Part shown: one piece after another, positions 11,098 through 22,765 of the stretch
How the letters are laid out: every line of letters starts with the position of its first letter
Numbering within the stretch: the stretch's first letter is position 1
From: Ophioderma brevispina
Taxonomy: Eukaryota; Echinodermata; Ophiuroidea; Amphilepidida; Ophiodermatidae
Reading direction: 5' to 3'
NCBI GenBank assembly: GCA_023653785.1
Contig: JAMKCH010005417.1
Coordinates: 1 to 64,000 of the forward strand
Length of the DNA: 64,000 nt
Made by a program: the position numbers and the translations under genes
The notes under the pieces: generated by a model
Database searches by the model: none
Seen by the model: the letters and a program-made list of their open reading frames with translations, nothing else
Told to the model about the DNA's origin: nothing

Positions 11098-13300
11098 AAA
11101 AGTTGAGTAATACTCCGTTTTTGGTAAGCTTTTACTCAACTTTGACAATAAGATTTTACTCAAGTTCTATGTTTACCAAAAAAAATTGTGTAATATTCAC
11201 ATAACTTGTGTGAAATAATTTTTCTCGGTGTGTATTGCCGACTTATACTGCTTGAGATTGGTCGACTTTATGCCTACCGTATCAATATTTTATTGCTCTA
11301 TTACTGCCCCTTAGTATTGCTAGAATAGGGGTTAATTTGTGATCGACTGCTATTATGGTATTGGCCATTACGATTATGGCCAAACAATTAGGGTGCATTA
11401 CTTAAGTTGTAAATAACAAAGAACCTTTGATAGTACCCATCAATCTCATTCCTACCGATAGCCCCTATTTTATGACATTTGAAAAAGAAAGAAAGAAAAT
11501 AATAAGACCAAAACATAGACTGCGTAAAACTTTAGTTGAAACAGTTTACAAAACGTTTACGACGTGATATGTATGGTTATTATTTTTTAAAAAAAGTAAA
11601 AATATCAAAATTGAATAGCAAAGAATCGATCAAGAGTGCCAGAGAGACATTCAGTTTGGGTTTCACTCTTCAAATTTGAATTTTCCATCCTCGAGAATCT
11701 TGCTTCAAAGATTGAAATAGTCTTGAGAAAAAGATGTAAATGGAATTAGGAGTCATTCAGTCTGATTTCGCAACAGCCTACAGCCTACCCACGTTGCGAG
11801 TTTGTTCAATTTTATTGGTGAACTAACCAGGGAAAGAAATTTCGCCTTTATTTGTGAAGGCAATTTTGAAACACAACTGGTGAACATATGTTTTAAACAA
11901 TTTTTAGAGTGTAAATTCTTTGAAGGAAAAACCAATATTGAATGCAGGGTGCACAAAATTCTATCTTATAAAAGAATACTGATATGGTAAGGGATTCGGT
12001 GACAGTCTTGGTGTCAGTCTACGGCGAAGTGTCCACTGACGTCCGCCTTCAGCAGCATGCATTCAGAAATTGTTTGCAACACACAACCAGTCTATCGAAA
12101 ACAAATAAATAAAATAAGACAAACTAAGGAAAGCACTTTTTGGTGTAATTTGTTTTAAATTTGACAACCTACCTGGACAGGAGATTAAAGATTTATCGCG
12201 TAAAACCCGAAAACAAATAATAATAGACAGGAGGCGAAAACACCCTGCGCCGTTTTGTCGGAATCAGATTGTTGTTGGTCAAAAATGCGTCGGCCAATGT
12301 TCAAAATTTTTTTGAAAGATAAAGAAAAATAGTCTTTCGAACACTTGGCGGTCTAGTGATTTTCTATATATCCCGAGGCATGTAAAGATCACCCACCTAA
12401 AAATTACTGAAAAAGATTTGGAAAAAAAAATTCCGACTGTGGCACTGTTGTATTGTTTACAAAGAAGACATAGTACATCTGTTTGTTAGGGTCAGAAAAG
12501 ACACACAATATCAATGTTTGTGAGAAAAAGAAAAAAAAAAATAACTTACAAACAAAATTGACAAACCGGACGAGGTATAGTCTAACTAAGAGTTGTCCTA
12601 GAAACTTATTTTTATGACAAATGCATTGGATTCGTTTTGAACATGTTAAATGTAAAATGTTGAGGTGCGTGACTAAATGATATGTCGTTTGCAGATGCCC
12701 TCCTCTCCCTTCCATTGTTCTAGAGTTTGAGAACACCACGTGTTCTAGAACATGCCCGGGCCAAATATTAAGGGTCTTTCGGATGTTTGAAGCTGCATTC
12801 GCTTTGAAAAATTGTGGTGAACGCCTACCCGTATAATGTTTGCTGTTGTAACTCTTCGGCTAACGCCAAATACGAAACAAACCAATCTGTACAAGACAAA
12901 TTTCTTCAAAAACACTTGTTCTGTAACAAATAACATAAAAGAAGAATAGCAGTATTATAAAGATTGCCGTTTTACTCAATTGAATATCTGCAAACACAAT
13001 TTTGTCGTAAAACTTTTATTGGACAGAGAATTTTGTACTCAGTTTCAAGGGGATTGACTTTTCGTGAAGACGATTTCTAAAATCCCCACTAGAGTTTAGC
13101 GGCGGGTTGCAAAGCTTCAAATAAAGTGTCAAGTGGCGTTAAATCGAGTGCATCCCATTTAATTTGAACAGTATCAGAAGAGTTCATTATACATATGAGC
13201 TGCTTAAAGCTCTGAGCACATCTGCAAAGATCGCGGGCAATGAACCCGCCAGAATTCGTGTTATAGTGAGCAAGTTTGGTGGCACTTCGCGGAATTCGTC
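11098..13300. other. Intron, no feature beyond one decayed MITE
   Basis: AT-rich. No exon, RNA gene or inverted repeat seen other than the entry at 11.6 kb. Confidence 0.45.
11628..11752 (+). repeat. MITE family 1, decayed copy
   Basis: It retains GGTTTCACTCTTCA, CTCGAGAATCTTGCTTCAAA and TCTTGAGAAAAAGATGTAAA in family order, with many substitutions. Confidence 0.45.
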
Positions 13301-14299
13301 CAATGACGTTCTCTTTGTTTTGTCCCTTTAACTTTGCAATAGCATGTCGTTGAACTGAAGTTTAATAGGTTGGGCATGATGACAAGCCTGTTTCTTGTCA
13401 GCATTCTTTGTGTCATTCCAGACCAGACGTTGTCGTATAGTTGTACTCCAAAGACACTCTCTTTGTTCTGTCCTTTTAACTTTGCAATGTCGTTGAACTG
13501 AAGTTTAATAGGCTAGACATGAGGACGAGCCTATTTCTTGTCAGCGTTCTTTGTGTCATTCCAGACCAGACGTTGTCATAGTTGTACTCCAATGACACTC
13601 TATTTGTTTCGTCTCTTTACTCTTTAGCATTGCAGTATAGTAAGTCGTTGAACTGAAGTTTTGCAGGTTGGGCATGAGGACGAGTAGCTACGAGTCAGTT
13701 TCTGGTCGGCGTTCTTTGTGTCATTCCAGACCAGACATGGCCATAGTTGTACTCCAAAGACACTCTCTTTGGTTTGTCCTTTTAACTTTGCAATGTCGTT
13801 GAACTGAAGTTTAAAAGGTTGGACATGAGGACGAGCCAGTTTCTTGTCAGCGTTCTTTGTGTCATTCCAGACCAGACATTGTCGTAGTTGTACTCCTATG
13901 ATGCTCTCTCTCTCTCTCTCTCTCTTGTCTTGTCACTTCAGCTTTGCAGTATGTAGCATGTCGTTGAACTGAAGTTTAATAGGTTGGGCATGAGGACGAG
14001 TCAGTTTCTTGTCAGCGTTCTTTGTGTCATTCCAGACCAGACATTGTCGTAGTTGTACTCCAATGAAGTTTAATATGTTGGGGATGAGGACTAGTCAGTT
14101 TTTTGTCAACGTTCTTTGTGTCATTTGAGACCAGACATTGTCGTAGTTGTACTCCAATGACGCTCTCTTTGTTTTTGTCCCTTTAGCTTTGCAGTATGGC
14201 ATGTCGTTGAACTAAAGTTTCACAGGTTGGGCATGAGGACGAGCCTGTTTCTTGTCAACGTTCTTTGTGTCATTGCAGGCCAGACGTTGTCGTGTTCGT
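13301..14299 (+). repeat. Tandem repeat of about 145-165 bp units, seven units
   Basis: Units begin near 13301, 13448, 13590, 13753, 13895, 14061 (short) and 14155. Each carries TTTGCAATGTCGTTGAACTG, GTTGGGCATGAGGACGAG and CGTTCTTTGTGTCATTCCAG. One unit contains a CT microsatellite (13906-13925). A partial orphan unit lies at about 14521-14583. No conserved open frame runs through the units. Confidence 0.85.
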
Positions 14300-15065
14300 C
14301 TGTATAAAAATGATTAAAATTTCACTCACCGTTGATTAAAAAGGGAAGAGCAAGTTCTGTTGAGTAAAAATCCTAATAGTCAAAGTTGATTACAAAACCT
14401 TACGCAGAGTATATTTCACCCTTCCAATGCCTACGTGGTATACATGTACGGTTACTCAACTCTGACTGAGTTTTACTCAACAGGACGAGTTGCTCCAGTT
14501 TTAACATTGAGTAAGGTTACTCTTCTCTTTGTTTTTGTCCCTTTAGCTTTGCAATATAGCATATCGTTGAAAGAAGTTTTGCAGGTGATAGAGTGAACTT
14601 CACTAAAACAAAGCACTGCAAGGATGGGTTGTAGCTCTTTGCATTTAGAGAGAACATAGTGCAAAAGCGTGTTTTAACACGCACCTTCGTAATTTCAACG
14701 CGCCATTAGATTAACTTTCCCCTTTATACTGTCCAAGCCTTAACAATTAACGTGTACAAGTGTTAATTAAGTGTTACCGTGCAGTTTTCCAAACATGGTA
14801 TGGTCCGCCAACCTTGTCCTCCGTCGTCAGTAGACAGCAACACTTGAACACAAACATACAAATGCATTACAACACAAAAGTTCTAAACATCTGGTGTGGG
14901 CTGCGCTACGCTCATCCATGGTATATCAACTGGGAAACCAGCATTACATTTACGGACAGACGAGTACAAACGTGTATGACATTTCGTAGAAGAAAGAGAG
15001 ATGTTCTTTCATCTGCGCGTTCTCTCTCTCTTCTTTTGCCCGTCTTTACTATGATACTAGGAAAC

Positions 15066-15702
15066 AGAGTGTGACTTTGCATTTCGCGCTGCAGAATCCA
15101 AATCTAAAGCATAGCAATATTCAAAGTTATACTTGAGCACTTTCACGACTTTCTGAACTTCTTCAAGGCATCATTATGTTATACCCTTCGCCGCTATACT
15201 CTGTACGCTTTATTCCGCAATTCCGTATACGGTATAGGTACGAGGCGACTGCGAAGTCGAACCTACTCTGTATCATTATTTCTTCTTTCCCAATTTTTAT
15301 TCTTACTTTATTCTTTAAAATATCTTTCTTCCTTATATCTCTGTTTTGTTGTTTTATCCATTCTATATGGTCCTATTCTTTTGTTTCTTATGTGAGATTT
15401 TAAAGAAAAAAGAAGTGCAATTATTTTGACTTAGCTGAAAATGGGCATAATGTTATATGCATACCTGTCGTAACCCTTGTGTGTTGTTCCGTTAACGGAA
15501 TAATGCACAGCACATGATACGACGTTGGTTCGGACTTCCTCTCGTACCTTCTGTGTACAGACGTAAAGCAGGAGAGTGTTAACTGTGAAGGGTTTTTATT
15601 AGGCATACTTATGCCCTGAAAGTCGTGAAAGTTAGATCAATACAACTTAGATATTGCTATGCTTTAGATTTGGATTCTGTGCGAGGTGCAAAGTCGCACC
15701 AT
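15066..15702. mobile_element. Fold-back element with arms of about 95 bp
   Basis: The left arm (15068-15160, GTGTGACTTTGCATTTCGCG onward) is the imperfect reverse complement of 15611-15702. Both share GAATCCAAATCTAAAGCATA and TTTCACGACTTTC. Inner sequence is also partly self-complementary around TATTCCG and GGTACGAGG, and includes the palindrome TTCCGTTAACGGAA. A related arm fragment lies at about 15780-15840. Confidence 0.65.
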
Positions 15703-16984
15703 GTGCACTTTATTCCGTTAAAGTGGGCTAAGGGACACCGTATTTTTATATGTCTAGCATCCATGTATACCTGAAAAGGAGTTCAGAAAGTCATGAAAAT
15801 TAAATCAATACAACTTAAGTATTGATTTGCTTTCTATACTAAATTATTATTTGCTTTGCATTATTAAAGCGAAGGCTCACTTTTTATATTCCAATATTTA
15901 TGACATCAAGGCTCACTTTCATGACTAATAAGTAATATGGATGTTGCCTATACAGTTCAATTTGATTTATTTTTTACAAACAGAATTGGTAACAGCAAAC
16001 GCAGAACAACTTTAATTGATTTTAATTTTTAAGTGTTTTATGGTCCAAAAATACCATCTATTATAAAGTAACTGTTTAAATTTGTTTATTTCTAAACACG
16101 TTTAGGATTTGATACAAAGTCTAAATGCATGTATTTACAGGGTACTTTCAAAGCGGTACTTTCAGGGTACAGGGTACTTTCAATAAACACGATACATGGT
16201 CGTTTATGTTTATTCGTTTGGTGTTTTTATTACGTCACTTACGCCGTATCAAGTTGCAATTTGAAAGTTTATATATTCTCTGTTGTGTTTTGTGCTATTT
16301 TTTCTTCTGTATTTGCTGTTATCAATTTATAAGCGGCAAAGTGTAATTGAGGAGTGTAAATACATATCAAACATAATGTATATATTCAAATTAGCTTTCT
16401 AAAAACTCGTTTCTAATAAATTTAACGACCAGGTGAGATCTGTAAAAATTACCAATAAAATTCAAGATATATTTCGCATGAACGGCTGTTCGCAGTTGAC
16501 GAATGAAAAGCACTAAAATCAGCGGCTGATGAACGCAGAAATCTTATAAAATTATTGTAATTTTACCAACCAGGTGCACGGCCATACAGCTTATACATGT
16601 GTTCGTAATATACTTACATCAGTTTGGAGATATAATATTCATTGTAATGCCTTGACTTGTCAGGACACGGATTGACACGCGTGATTTGAAATCATTTTGA
16701 GACACGTGTCTCGAAACAAGACATGGCTGACTTCGGTACACAAAGTTTAATGGATGCCGTCCAGGCAAGACTTGACAAGATTCTAGTTTGAGTCATGTCT
16801 TCTGATGGATGTCTTATCTTATGACACTCTGCAACAGGACCAATATCCAGGGGGTGTGACGCACCCCCAAAGAAAAGGCATTCTGAAAAAGGTCCGCTTT
16901 AATCAAAAAGTAATCGAAAAGTAAAGATAAAATGTCCAGAAAAGTAATGGTTTTATACCATAAAATTAATGTTTAAATTGTCAG

Positions 16985-17133
16985 AAAATTGCAGAGCTTC
17001 CGGGGGCTTCGCCCCTGGACCCCCACCAGGGACTTTTCCCCTGGACTCCAGCAGGGGCCCTATACAAGGTGGGCCTCTACAACTCACCCGTTAGTTCTCG
17101 GGCTTCGCGTTCGAAAGGTCCACTTCTGGATCC

Positions 17134-17136
<3 letters not shown>
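16985..17136. mobile_element. GC-rich mobile-element fragment
   Basis: An abrupt GC-rich patch in AT-rich intron reads CTTCCGGGGGCTTCGCCCCT and CCCCTGGACTCCAGCAGGGG, forming several small hairpins. Phrases of this sort recur in repeat elements of many genomes. Exact family not identified. Confidence 0.4.

Positions 17137-17193
<57 letters not shown>
17137..17193. repeat. 57-nt poly(T) run
   Basis: Uninterrupted T directly follows the GC-rich patch. It could be a reversed retroelement tail or a homopolymer expansion, and its length is unreliable in any assembly. Poly-Phe and poly-Lys frames here are artefacts. Confidence 0.8.
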
Positions 17194-17195
<2 letters not shown>

Positions 17196-18033
17196 GGGCC
17201 TGCTCTGCAATGATTCTGCTTGGCGGGAACGTGGGTATATTTTCAGTAGACGATCCCGAATTTCAGTTTGAATGACAGAATTATACGGGAACTTCCACTC
17301 ATAATAGAACTGCGCCAGCTCCAAACTAACCTTTAAACATTCTTACTTCAGCCTTCAGTGAACGTGGTAACTGTAACGATCAGGTGGCCCAGCGTATTGT
17401 TTTGTTCATTATTATGCAAATTAGCTCATCAGTATTCATTAAAAAAAATTGTAATTTGTATATACACGCAGTTTGTCTTTCTTTTGTGAATTGTATATTT
17501 TATTTTGTTTGATATTGTTGTCATCATGGCCAAGTGGAAAAACAACTTCTAAGTTGTGCCATAAATATAAAAAAAACTATTGTTTTTATTATTAGAATTA
17601 GATTTTTTATTATTAAAAGAAGACCCGATCGTGTCTTAACCGGCAACAAAGATCGACGATGCCATTATTTTAACTTAGTGGAGAGAGGAGTCACGTGTTC
17701 TGCGGTAAATACACGTGCATTCCCCCTTAATTCCAAACAAAGGATTGCAAGCCATTAAAAGTAATGGATGTCGAAAAAATAATATGTAACCCCTTGCATT
17801 CATTAGCAAACTAAATGGATTTGTAATGAGATGGTTAAGTGATAACATAATCTCCAACTTCAGAAAATTGTTTTCTGTCCGCGACTCGCCACACCTGCAT
17901 GTACAATACCGTGCGTGTATACGCTTCTTTCAAGTTCGTAACGCTTTGTACGTTCACACGCATATTTCACACATTTGTCTTGCCAGGAGACACAACTCTT
18001 ACACAAGACTTTTGGTCTCTCGTTGGGTTGTTA

Positions 18034-18312
18034 CAGAGGGTGTATTGAGTCAATCCCACAATGCACCAGTTTTGGGAAATTTCACCTCAACAAGGTCATG
18101 TGATCCCACAAGAATCATATTCTCAACACAAAATAATCTGACTTCGATACGCTCATTTTAGCGCACAAAGTGCTAGTACTTAGGGAATTTTTAGGATAAT
18201 AATGAAATATCTTCTTGAACACTTTTTATCCATATAAGTACTGACATGTGTTTAGTACAGTACACTATAGGTGATGGCAATTCAAGCTTGGATTGATTCA
18301 AAACACACTCTG
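18034..18312 (+). mobile_element. CAGAGGGTGT MITE, copy 1
   Basis: The left end CAGAGGGTGTATTGAGTCAA and the right end TTGATTCAAAACACACTCTG are inverted repeats. The copy at 52147-52432 matches in reverse orientation, including CAACAAGGTCATGTGATCCC against GGGATCACATGACCCTATTG. About 280 bp, non-coding. Confidence 0.8.
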
Positions 18313-18432
18313 AGTTAATTAATTGGGTGTCATGCAAGAGACCATCATTAGGCATCATATTTGGGATCAGCATGAAAAATGCGTTTGAATGAGTCCAAAC
18401 AAACCTAGTCTTAGGTCAGTGGTTTTAATTTA

Positions 18433-18477
18433 AGATGGCTTCCCAAATGACCTATACGGTCATTTGGGAAGCCATCT
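18433..18477. repeat. Perfect hairpin, 20-bp arms and 5-nt loop
   Basis: AGATGGCTTCCCAAATGACC is followed by loop TATAC and the exact reverse complement. Confidence 0.9.
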
Positions 18478-18570
18478 CGTGTTATCTAGATGTATTACCA
18501 GATACAAGGGTTCATATACCAAAACATACGGTTGGCACTATTTATTTCACAGTCACAAAAATAACTCGTG

Positions 18571-18782
18571 CAGCAATTTCACTCATATTTTTTTAAATAT
18601 ATTTCACTCTTAGAGCAAATGTTTCAAGAGTGAAATTTCGAATCTGAAGAGTGAAACCATAGCTAAATGTTACTGAGAACAGAAAATTGAAGAGTGACTT
18701 CACTCTTGGGTTATTTTTTCAAAGAGTGAAATGCAAGGTTCAAGAGTATTTCACTCTCGATATGGAGTGAGTGAAATTACTG
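18571..18782 (-). mobile_element. MITE family 1, complete copy in reverse orientation
   Basis: It starts CAGCAATTTCACTCATATT and ends GATATGGAGTGAGTGAAATTACTG-like sequence (last words GAGTGAAATTACTG). Internal words match the copies at 1.2 and 10.9 kb on the opposite strand. Confidence 0.75.
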
Positions 18783-18806
18783 CCGCCAAAACTTCTCAAA
18801 ACTCGC

Positions 18807-19156
18807 TTAAAGGCACAGTATACCAGTAATCCTCGCGAAAGCGTAAAATCATTTGAACATGTATAAGAGAAAGGTGAATTAAGGTTAAGTTTGCAGAATG
18901 CTCATAAGGTATATTTTTAAATGAGAGATTGATAAAAAAGAAAAAAATAGAAGTATATTTCCGTATATGGACATATCCGTACATGAACAGAAACCTCGAC
19001 TAAATTATTTGGATTTATCTTTACAAATTGAGTTGTTTTCGGTTTTGTCAGATACAAGGTTAGGATGACTAATTGTTTTTCAAAAACAATGCAAGAATCG
19101 AAGTTTTGATTTTCAATATCTGACTTCGCAAATCACTGTGATAGTGCATTTTTAGC
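18807..19156 (-). mobile_element. TTAA-type MITE related to the CACTATCAG family, decayed
   Basis: The left end is TTAAAGGCACAGTATACC and the right end CAAATCACTGTGATAGTGCA. Length (about 350 bp) and ends resemble the 9.4 and 25.9 kb elements, but the inside has diverged. Confidence 0.5.
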
Positions 19157-22100
19157 TTTATTAAGGGAGGAGCATCGCGATGGATAAAATGATGTGTCAA
19201 AGACCTTATTGATACTTACAGATTTCTTGGTACAAATCCAGATGCAGACTATTTTAAGGATAAAATCGTCCGTGGAGACTCGGCGAGGCTTTGTCTTGAT
19301 GATAAAATCATTAAATGAAATATTTGTGATGAAAATAATAATAATAGCAAAAACAAGAACGAATGAGGGGAGAAGAAGGGGGAAGGAAGTGGAAGGAGAA
19401 GGAGAGAAAAAGGCTAGGAGGAGGAGACGAAGGAAAGAATCAGAACATTCTAAAATGGGCATGTTGTATATCCCTTATATCCCTAAATGTCATTATTCCC
19501 ACTTTTCAAAAATCACAGAGCAGGCCCCCTTTGCCTTGGTTTTAGGTGTGACAATTGCTCCTAGTCTAACAAGAAAAATTGCGCAACCTCCAATTTTTTT
19601 GCGGTGTTTTATGTCGGTTGGTATCATTTCCACTCTAGGACGTAAGGGATATACGATCGGTTTGATATTAGTTTTGTGGTCAGAGTCTGCTTGAATCCTT
19701 AAGTAATATCTTGCTGCTATTGTAAGTTTTACATGTGTCCCCTGGAGCAAAGCTTTATTTGAAGACGTGTCTCGTGCAAAATTGGCTGCATATCGTGTGT
19801 CGTCCTCGTTCTAAGATAAAACAGGGTAAAACCAGAGGGCGTATTGATTCCACCCTAAAATGTACCACTGAAAAGTGGAATTTCAGTCTACGAAAAACGA
19901 CTGAGCTATTACTCTATCAGAATGAAATTACGCTCTTTTTCAGAATCAAATATTCAAAGTACGTTATTAGAGAGATCATGTATAGCAATTATTTGGAGTC
20001 AAAATGTACTCTTTTGCAATTGGAATTTTTAGAAATTATAGGGAGGCATTAATAAACGCCTATAATCAATTTGATGTTGAGTTTGTTTGAATATACCTTT
20101 CATCTAGTAAATTGTTACACCATTGAGCGTTTATTTTATGTCGTGTTTACTTTTGACTGGGTCACGAATGTACTGTCTACTATATATACAAGATAAAATG
20201 GTACGATAAAGCCATGAATTTTATGATCAAATTATTGATTTCATTTTTAGTGAAATGTCGAACGGCCAACGCATTGAGGGAATCCCTTTCATGTATATCA
20301 GGGGTATATTATGGACGAGCAACTGGTCCAGTAACTTTTACGGCTATTGGTTTAACATGTTTATTACTGATCAATTTGGTCCATAAAGTTTTTCCTCAAA
20401 TCATGTTCAACAATTCTAAAACTGACGCGTGCCTGCATGGATATAGCCTGCATGGATATAGCTTTTTAAGCTCTCCATAAAACAAACTGTTAGAAAAGCG
20501 TTTAACACGGTTAACATGCCCACTATAATATCAATTCAATATAATATCAACTCGTGATACAATATTTATCTTGGACTTATATCGCAATCGTAAAAAAAGA
20601 CAAAAAAAAATGACAAGCTTGAATTCAAAATATTTTGTTTGTACTTTTATATGTCCAATTTTATTAGTTTTATGCCCCGGTTGGAACCAAAACACATATA
20701 TAAAGCATTTTTATGTGTAAATAATCAATTGTTCTCCCTTTTTGTTAAATAAAACTTGAAACACGTAAAAGTTAACGCCATTGCAAATTTTGAACACTCC
20801 CCTGGCTGTGTTCGGCCGAGCGAGAGGAAACTTCATGCTCGGAGATTTACTTTTCCGCGTGCAACCCTGGCTTGATATACATGCGTGACGCATAGTGCTT
20901 TCTGCTGCAGTGCTATGGTATTGTATTTGCTGATGTTGTAGTGGCACTTGAACCACGGTAATCATTCCTCCTGCAGCTAGAACAAACCAAATATCGATGA
21001 AGTTCAACAAACGTAATTATAGTTTGGAAAGTAACAGATCAATCTTCGTATAGGCCCCGCGTGATCAATGACTCTTGAATACGAACTTATGATAAGTCAA
21101 ACTGTTGAATTATATCAAGCTGATACCAATACATTATAGCTGAACGAAGAGTTTTGAGACTGGTGTATTTCCATCAATCTTTTGATTTGGACCGATTCAT
21201 ATTTTACAGTTTCGTTTCGGTAATTTTCATGAGGTACTTTGCTAACGGGATATACCATGTATACGGAAGCCCATGCAAGATTGGGTGTGTTGCGCCATCT
21301 TTCCACCAAGTTAATAAGCTTTTTAAGGACAGTTCTCCGCTCAGTCATTCAGTTGCGTGAAGAGAGAGATATTTTTTTTAAAACTCGAAACTTATGAAGG
21401 TACGCCTACTCCAAAACTGTATCTCTCTCTGTATCATGGGCTGTGTTCTGTCTACGCCTTGCGCGCAACGATGCCGCGGAAATAAATTCATTGCAATAGG
21501 TGAAACTTTTGATACTGATATCCTATCTCAGATTCGCCTAATAGTCGGTGTTAATGTTTCTAGCTTTTCATCTTTATTGTGTTGCTCATCTGTATACATC
21601 TATTTTGCCTTTCATGTTGACTTCATCTTACCCTCGGAAATTTCACTATGTCCTCAGAAATGTTTAAGAAAGCTAAAATTTCGTTGAAGTCCCCCGGGAC
21701 TTCGATTCGTATCCGCTTAGTGGTGCATTGCACTGCGTATGGTATGGACTTAGTGCTTATCGATGCTTTGCAATTGCATAGTAGAATCGGGGAAATCATA
21801 CCCCGTCTCACTGGCTTACATCGACATTCACTCGCAAAATTATTTAAGATATGATTGTGTTATCCGAAATATTATTTTTTGTTTTCAATTTTTTTTAATG
21901 TCTATTTTTTCTCAAGCAAACGGAAGTACAGGTCTTTATTATTGTCATCAATAGCAACTTCCACCATCCCATCAGTTATAACTTAATATAATTTCGTTGG
22001 GCCACCCCGGGGGACCACCATCCATCAAAGAACAATATCGGTTAACAAAGTAGTGGACATAAAAAGAATGGGGTAGGCCCCAACGTAGATCTTGTCGCGA

Positions 22101-22746
22101 TAAGTAAACGAAAGAAGACTTTATTTTCAGGATTCAGTTGGCCGGAGCTTGAGGCAGAAGTTGCACCTGAGGTTGCACTGTCATATGATGCGTGACTCGC
22201 TGCATTGACGGTGATTCAATTGCTGACGCAATGGCAGTGCACTCGCGAGTTTCCCAATTTTCATGTTGACGATGTTTATGTTTGGTGAACTTTAATGAAG
22301 GTGTTAAAGAAAACATTTTATTAACTCGAACATGGAATACTATATAATTTTCTTTGTAAAGCCGATCATAATTACTTCTACAATACAATCGATTGCCTCA
22401 CTACGCAATGAAACAAATTATCGTACCAGTTTCTTTTTCTAACTGTTTAATAGTGTTTAATAATATAATGTATCTTACTTTCTTGTCGTAGTTTCACAGA
22501 GATGATGGCGTTATTTTAACTTCAAAGCAAATACCTTTAAAAGCAATACACGCTATGTACAATGTATCAGTGTCGGACATGTTGGCCGAGACCTTACCGG
22601 AATACGCCACCTTCAAAAATTGGGGAACCTTCTACTGTTTATTCTTTACGTCAAGGCCCAGACTTTACTTCTTTATCAAAATATTTCATCATTTCTATTT
22701 CAAAGCTCTTATTTTCTTTCTTTTTTCTTTTTCTTATTTTCTGCAG
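19157..22746. other. Intron 3' part, no feature seen
   Basis: It contains the longest unexplained open frame of the intron (19194-19694, 166 codons), which includes an Arg/Glu/Lys-rich purine tract and no recognisable domain, so it is not called. A 16-bp tandem duplication (GCCTGCATGGATATA) lies at about 20433-20462. Confidence 0.4.
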
Positions 22747-22765
22747 GAGGTGCTTCATCATGCAG
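22709..22765 (+). promoter_or_regulatory. Polypyrimidine tract and alternative 3' splice acceptors of Hox exon 2
   Basis: A strong T/C tract (22709-22743) ends in CTGCAG, giving an acceptor with exon start 22747. GCAGGAG is a NAGNAG arrangement, so 22750 could also be used without changing frame. A further AG at 22764-22765 (CATGCAG) allows an exon start at 22766. With the phase-1 donor, starts at 22747 or 22750 lead to a stop at 22809-22811. Only the start at 22766 reads directly into the homeodomain. The first AG after the tract is normally preferred, so the conflict matters and is discussed in the findings. Confidence 0.6.

Larger units (their letters stand above)
232..22746 (+). other. 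Large Hox intron (about 22.5 kb)
   Basis: The intron runs from the donor at 232 to the acceptor ending at 22746. It contains no recognisable exon. It holds many inverted-repeat elements (listed separately), a tandem repeat at 13.3-14.3 kb and long AT-rich stretches. Hox introns are often only a few kilobases, so this is long, and the mobile-element load is notable for a Hox gene. It may also hold enhancers, which cannot be recognised by eye. Confidence 0.7.

Noticed and set aside
16989..17324. Poly-Phe and poly-Lys frames
   Set aside because: Produced by the 57-nt T run.
19194..19694. 166-codon open frame in the Hox intron
   Set aside because: It includes a purine-rich Arg/Glu/Lys tract and no recognisable domain; both strands are open over much of it, as expected by chance, and it overlaps no convincing splice sites.
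22555..22746. N-terminal extension of the homeodomain frame starting at ATG 22555
   Set aside because: This part is intron: it is T-rich, includes the polypyrimidine tract, and is only open by chance.
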